Below, piece after piece: positions 63,554-64,000 of a stretch of DNA of 64,000 nt. The DNA comes from Streptomyces capitiformicae (GTDB lineage: Bacteria; Actinomycetota; Actinomycetes; Streptomycetales; Streptomycetaceae): contig NZ_CP022161.1 in NCBI RefSeq assembly GCF_002214185.1, positions 1,797,767 through 1,861,766 on the forward strand, read 5' to 3'. Under the pieces are notes generated by a model that was given only the letters and a program-made list of their open reading frames with translations, ran no database searches and had not been told where the DNA came from. Numbering within the stretch: position 1 is the first letter of the stretch; each line of letters starts with the position of its first letter. The position numbers were made by a program, and so were the translations under genes.

Positions 63554-64000
63554 GGCAGCTCCAGTTCGACGGCACCGGCGTCCCCGGACGCGGCCGCGTT
63601 GCGCTCGGTTTCGGTGAGTTCGGACGAGGTGATGGTGAGCGCGTAGTGCGTGCGGGGGTCGAAGTCCTCGAACTCGTCGACGCGGTCGAGGACGTCGGCC
63701 ACCAGCTTGCGCAGGAACACGCGGGGCGCGACGCCGACCTTGCCGCCGAGTCCGCCGGTGACGGCTCTGGCCAGCTCCGTCAGATACGCGTCGTCGACCC
63801 GCTCGGTCACCCGCCCGGGGTCGCGTGCGATCCGGACGTACAGGTCGCGCACCGCACGGCCGAGTTCGACGAGCTGAGGCAGGTCGAATCCCGGGAGCCG
63901 GAGTTGGACGGCACGCGGGGAGTCGAACCGCGGCTCGGTCGTGAAGTCGGTGGCCAGCCGTTGTGCGAGCGGAGGCAGCCGCTGCGCACCCTGCTGTCCG
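63550..64000 (-). CDS. BrxD-like ATP-binding protein, C-terminal part (runs off right edge)
   Basis: The visible 149 residues end a larger protein: FDSPRAVQLRLPGFDLPQLV, RAVRDLYVRIARDPGRVTER, VTGGLGGKVGVAPRVFLRKL and VADVLDRVDEFEDFDPRTHY. The GGKVGVAPRVFLRKLVADVLDRV-type ending is characteristic of the DUF2791/BrxD ATP-binding proteins linked to BREX. The start, P-loop and partner genes lie outside the window. The stop overlaps the helicase start (ATGA). The name is given with moderate confidence because only the C-terminus can be seen. Confidence 0.7.
   Translation of the reverse strand, partial: GQQGAQRLPPLAQRLATDFTTEPRFDSPRAVQLRLPGFDLPQLVELGRAVRDLYVRIARDPGRVTERVDDAYLTELARAVTGGLGGKVGVAPRVFLRKLVADVLDRVDEFEDFDPRTHYALTITSSELTETERNAAASGDAGAVELELP

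Overview
The window is high-GC actinobacterial chromosome and almost certainly Streptomyces. It shows strong third-position GC, GTG and TTG starts, many ATGA stop/start overlaps, Streptomyces-type families (PaaX, BTAD/NB-ARC regulator, SepF paralogue, class F sortase, a HATPase anti-sigma-like protein), and several copies of GC-rich dispersed elements that look like known Streptomyces intergenic repeats. Nothing in the window proves chromosome arm or core location. The mix of intact metabolic operons with decayed, chimeric genes suggests an accessory-rich region.

Layout. 1-12 kb: CoA-dependent aromatic-acid catabolism (acyl-CoA dehydrogenase end, benzoate/2-aminobenzoate-type CoA ligase, PaaX regulator, and on the other side a two-domain 2-aminobenzoyl-CoA/salicylyl-CoA monooxygenase-reductase with an enoyl-CoA hydratase). 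This is split by a six-gene sulfation operon (sulfotransferase, unknown protein, GT4 glycosyltransferase, cysC, cysD, cysN). 12-17 kb: an anti-sigma-type kinase, argF and arcA (arginine deiminase pathway), and a divergent SPFH / NAD-kinase-like pair. 17-25 kb: a dead IS5-family transposase, a DUF1772 protein with its TetR regulator, a squalene/phytoene-synthase-cis-prenyltransferase fusion, and the Pnkp-Hen1 RNA-repair cassette. 25-31 kb: a decayed island with an intact large serine integrase and one intact F420-dependent oxidoreductase.

31-42 kb: chromosomal-looking genes (DUF6099-like, MazG-like, RecF/SMC-like ATPase, SepF), a one-polypeptide assimilatory nitrate reductase with its own flavoprotein reductase, and an operon of secreted Pro/Thr-rich protein, class F sortase, ECF sigma factor and a membrane protein, facing a protein O-mannosyltransferase. 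43-46 kb: a mosaic of truncated genes around a membrane-anchored Mrr-like nuclease. 46-55 kb: a BTAD/NB-ARC regulator, a DrrAB-type ABC exporter, and a molybdate regulator plus modABC that could feed the molybdenum nitrate reductase. 55-64 kb: an orphan AAA domain containing a perfect 34-bp palindrome, a TetR/MFS pair, a damaged SGNH-FGE-RibD/methyltransferase operon, and at the right edge an Lhr-type helicase plus a BrxD-like ATP-binding protein, probably the end of a BREX-related phage-defence locus that continues outside the window.

The strongest candidates for something not yet described are the dedicated sulfation operon, the terpene-synthase/cis-prenyltransferase fusion, the zinc-finger membrane Mrr protein, and the in-frame capture of dispersed repeats by three protein-coding genes.
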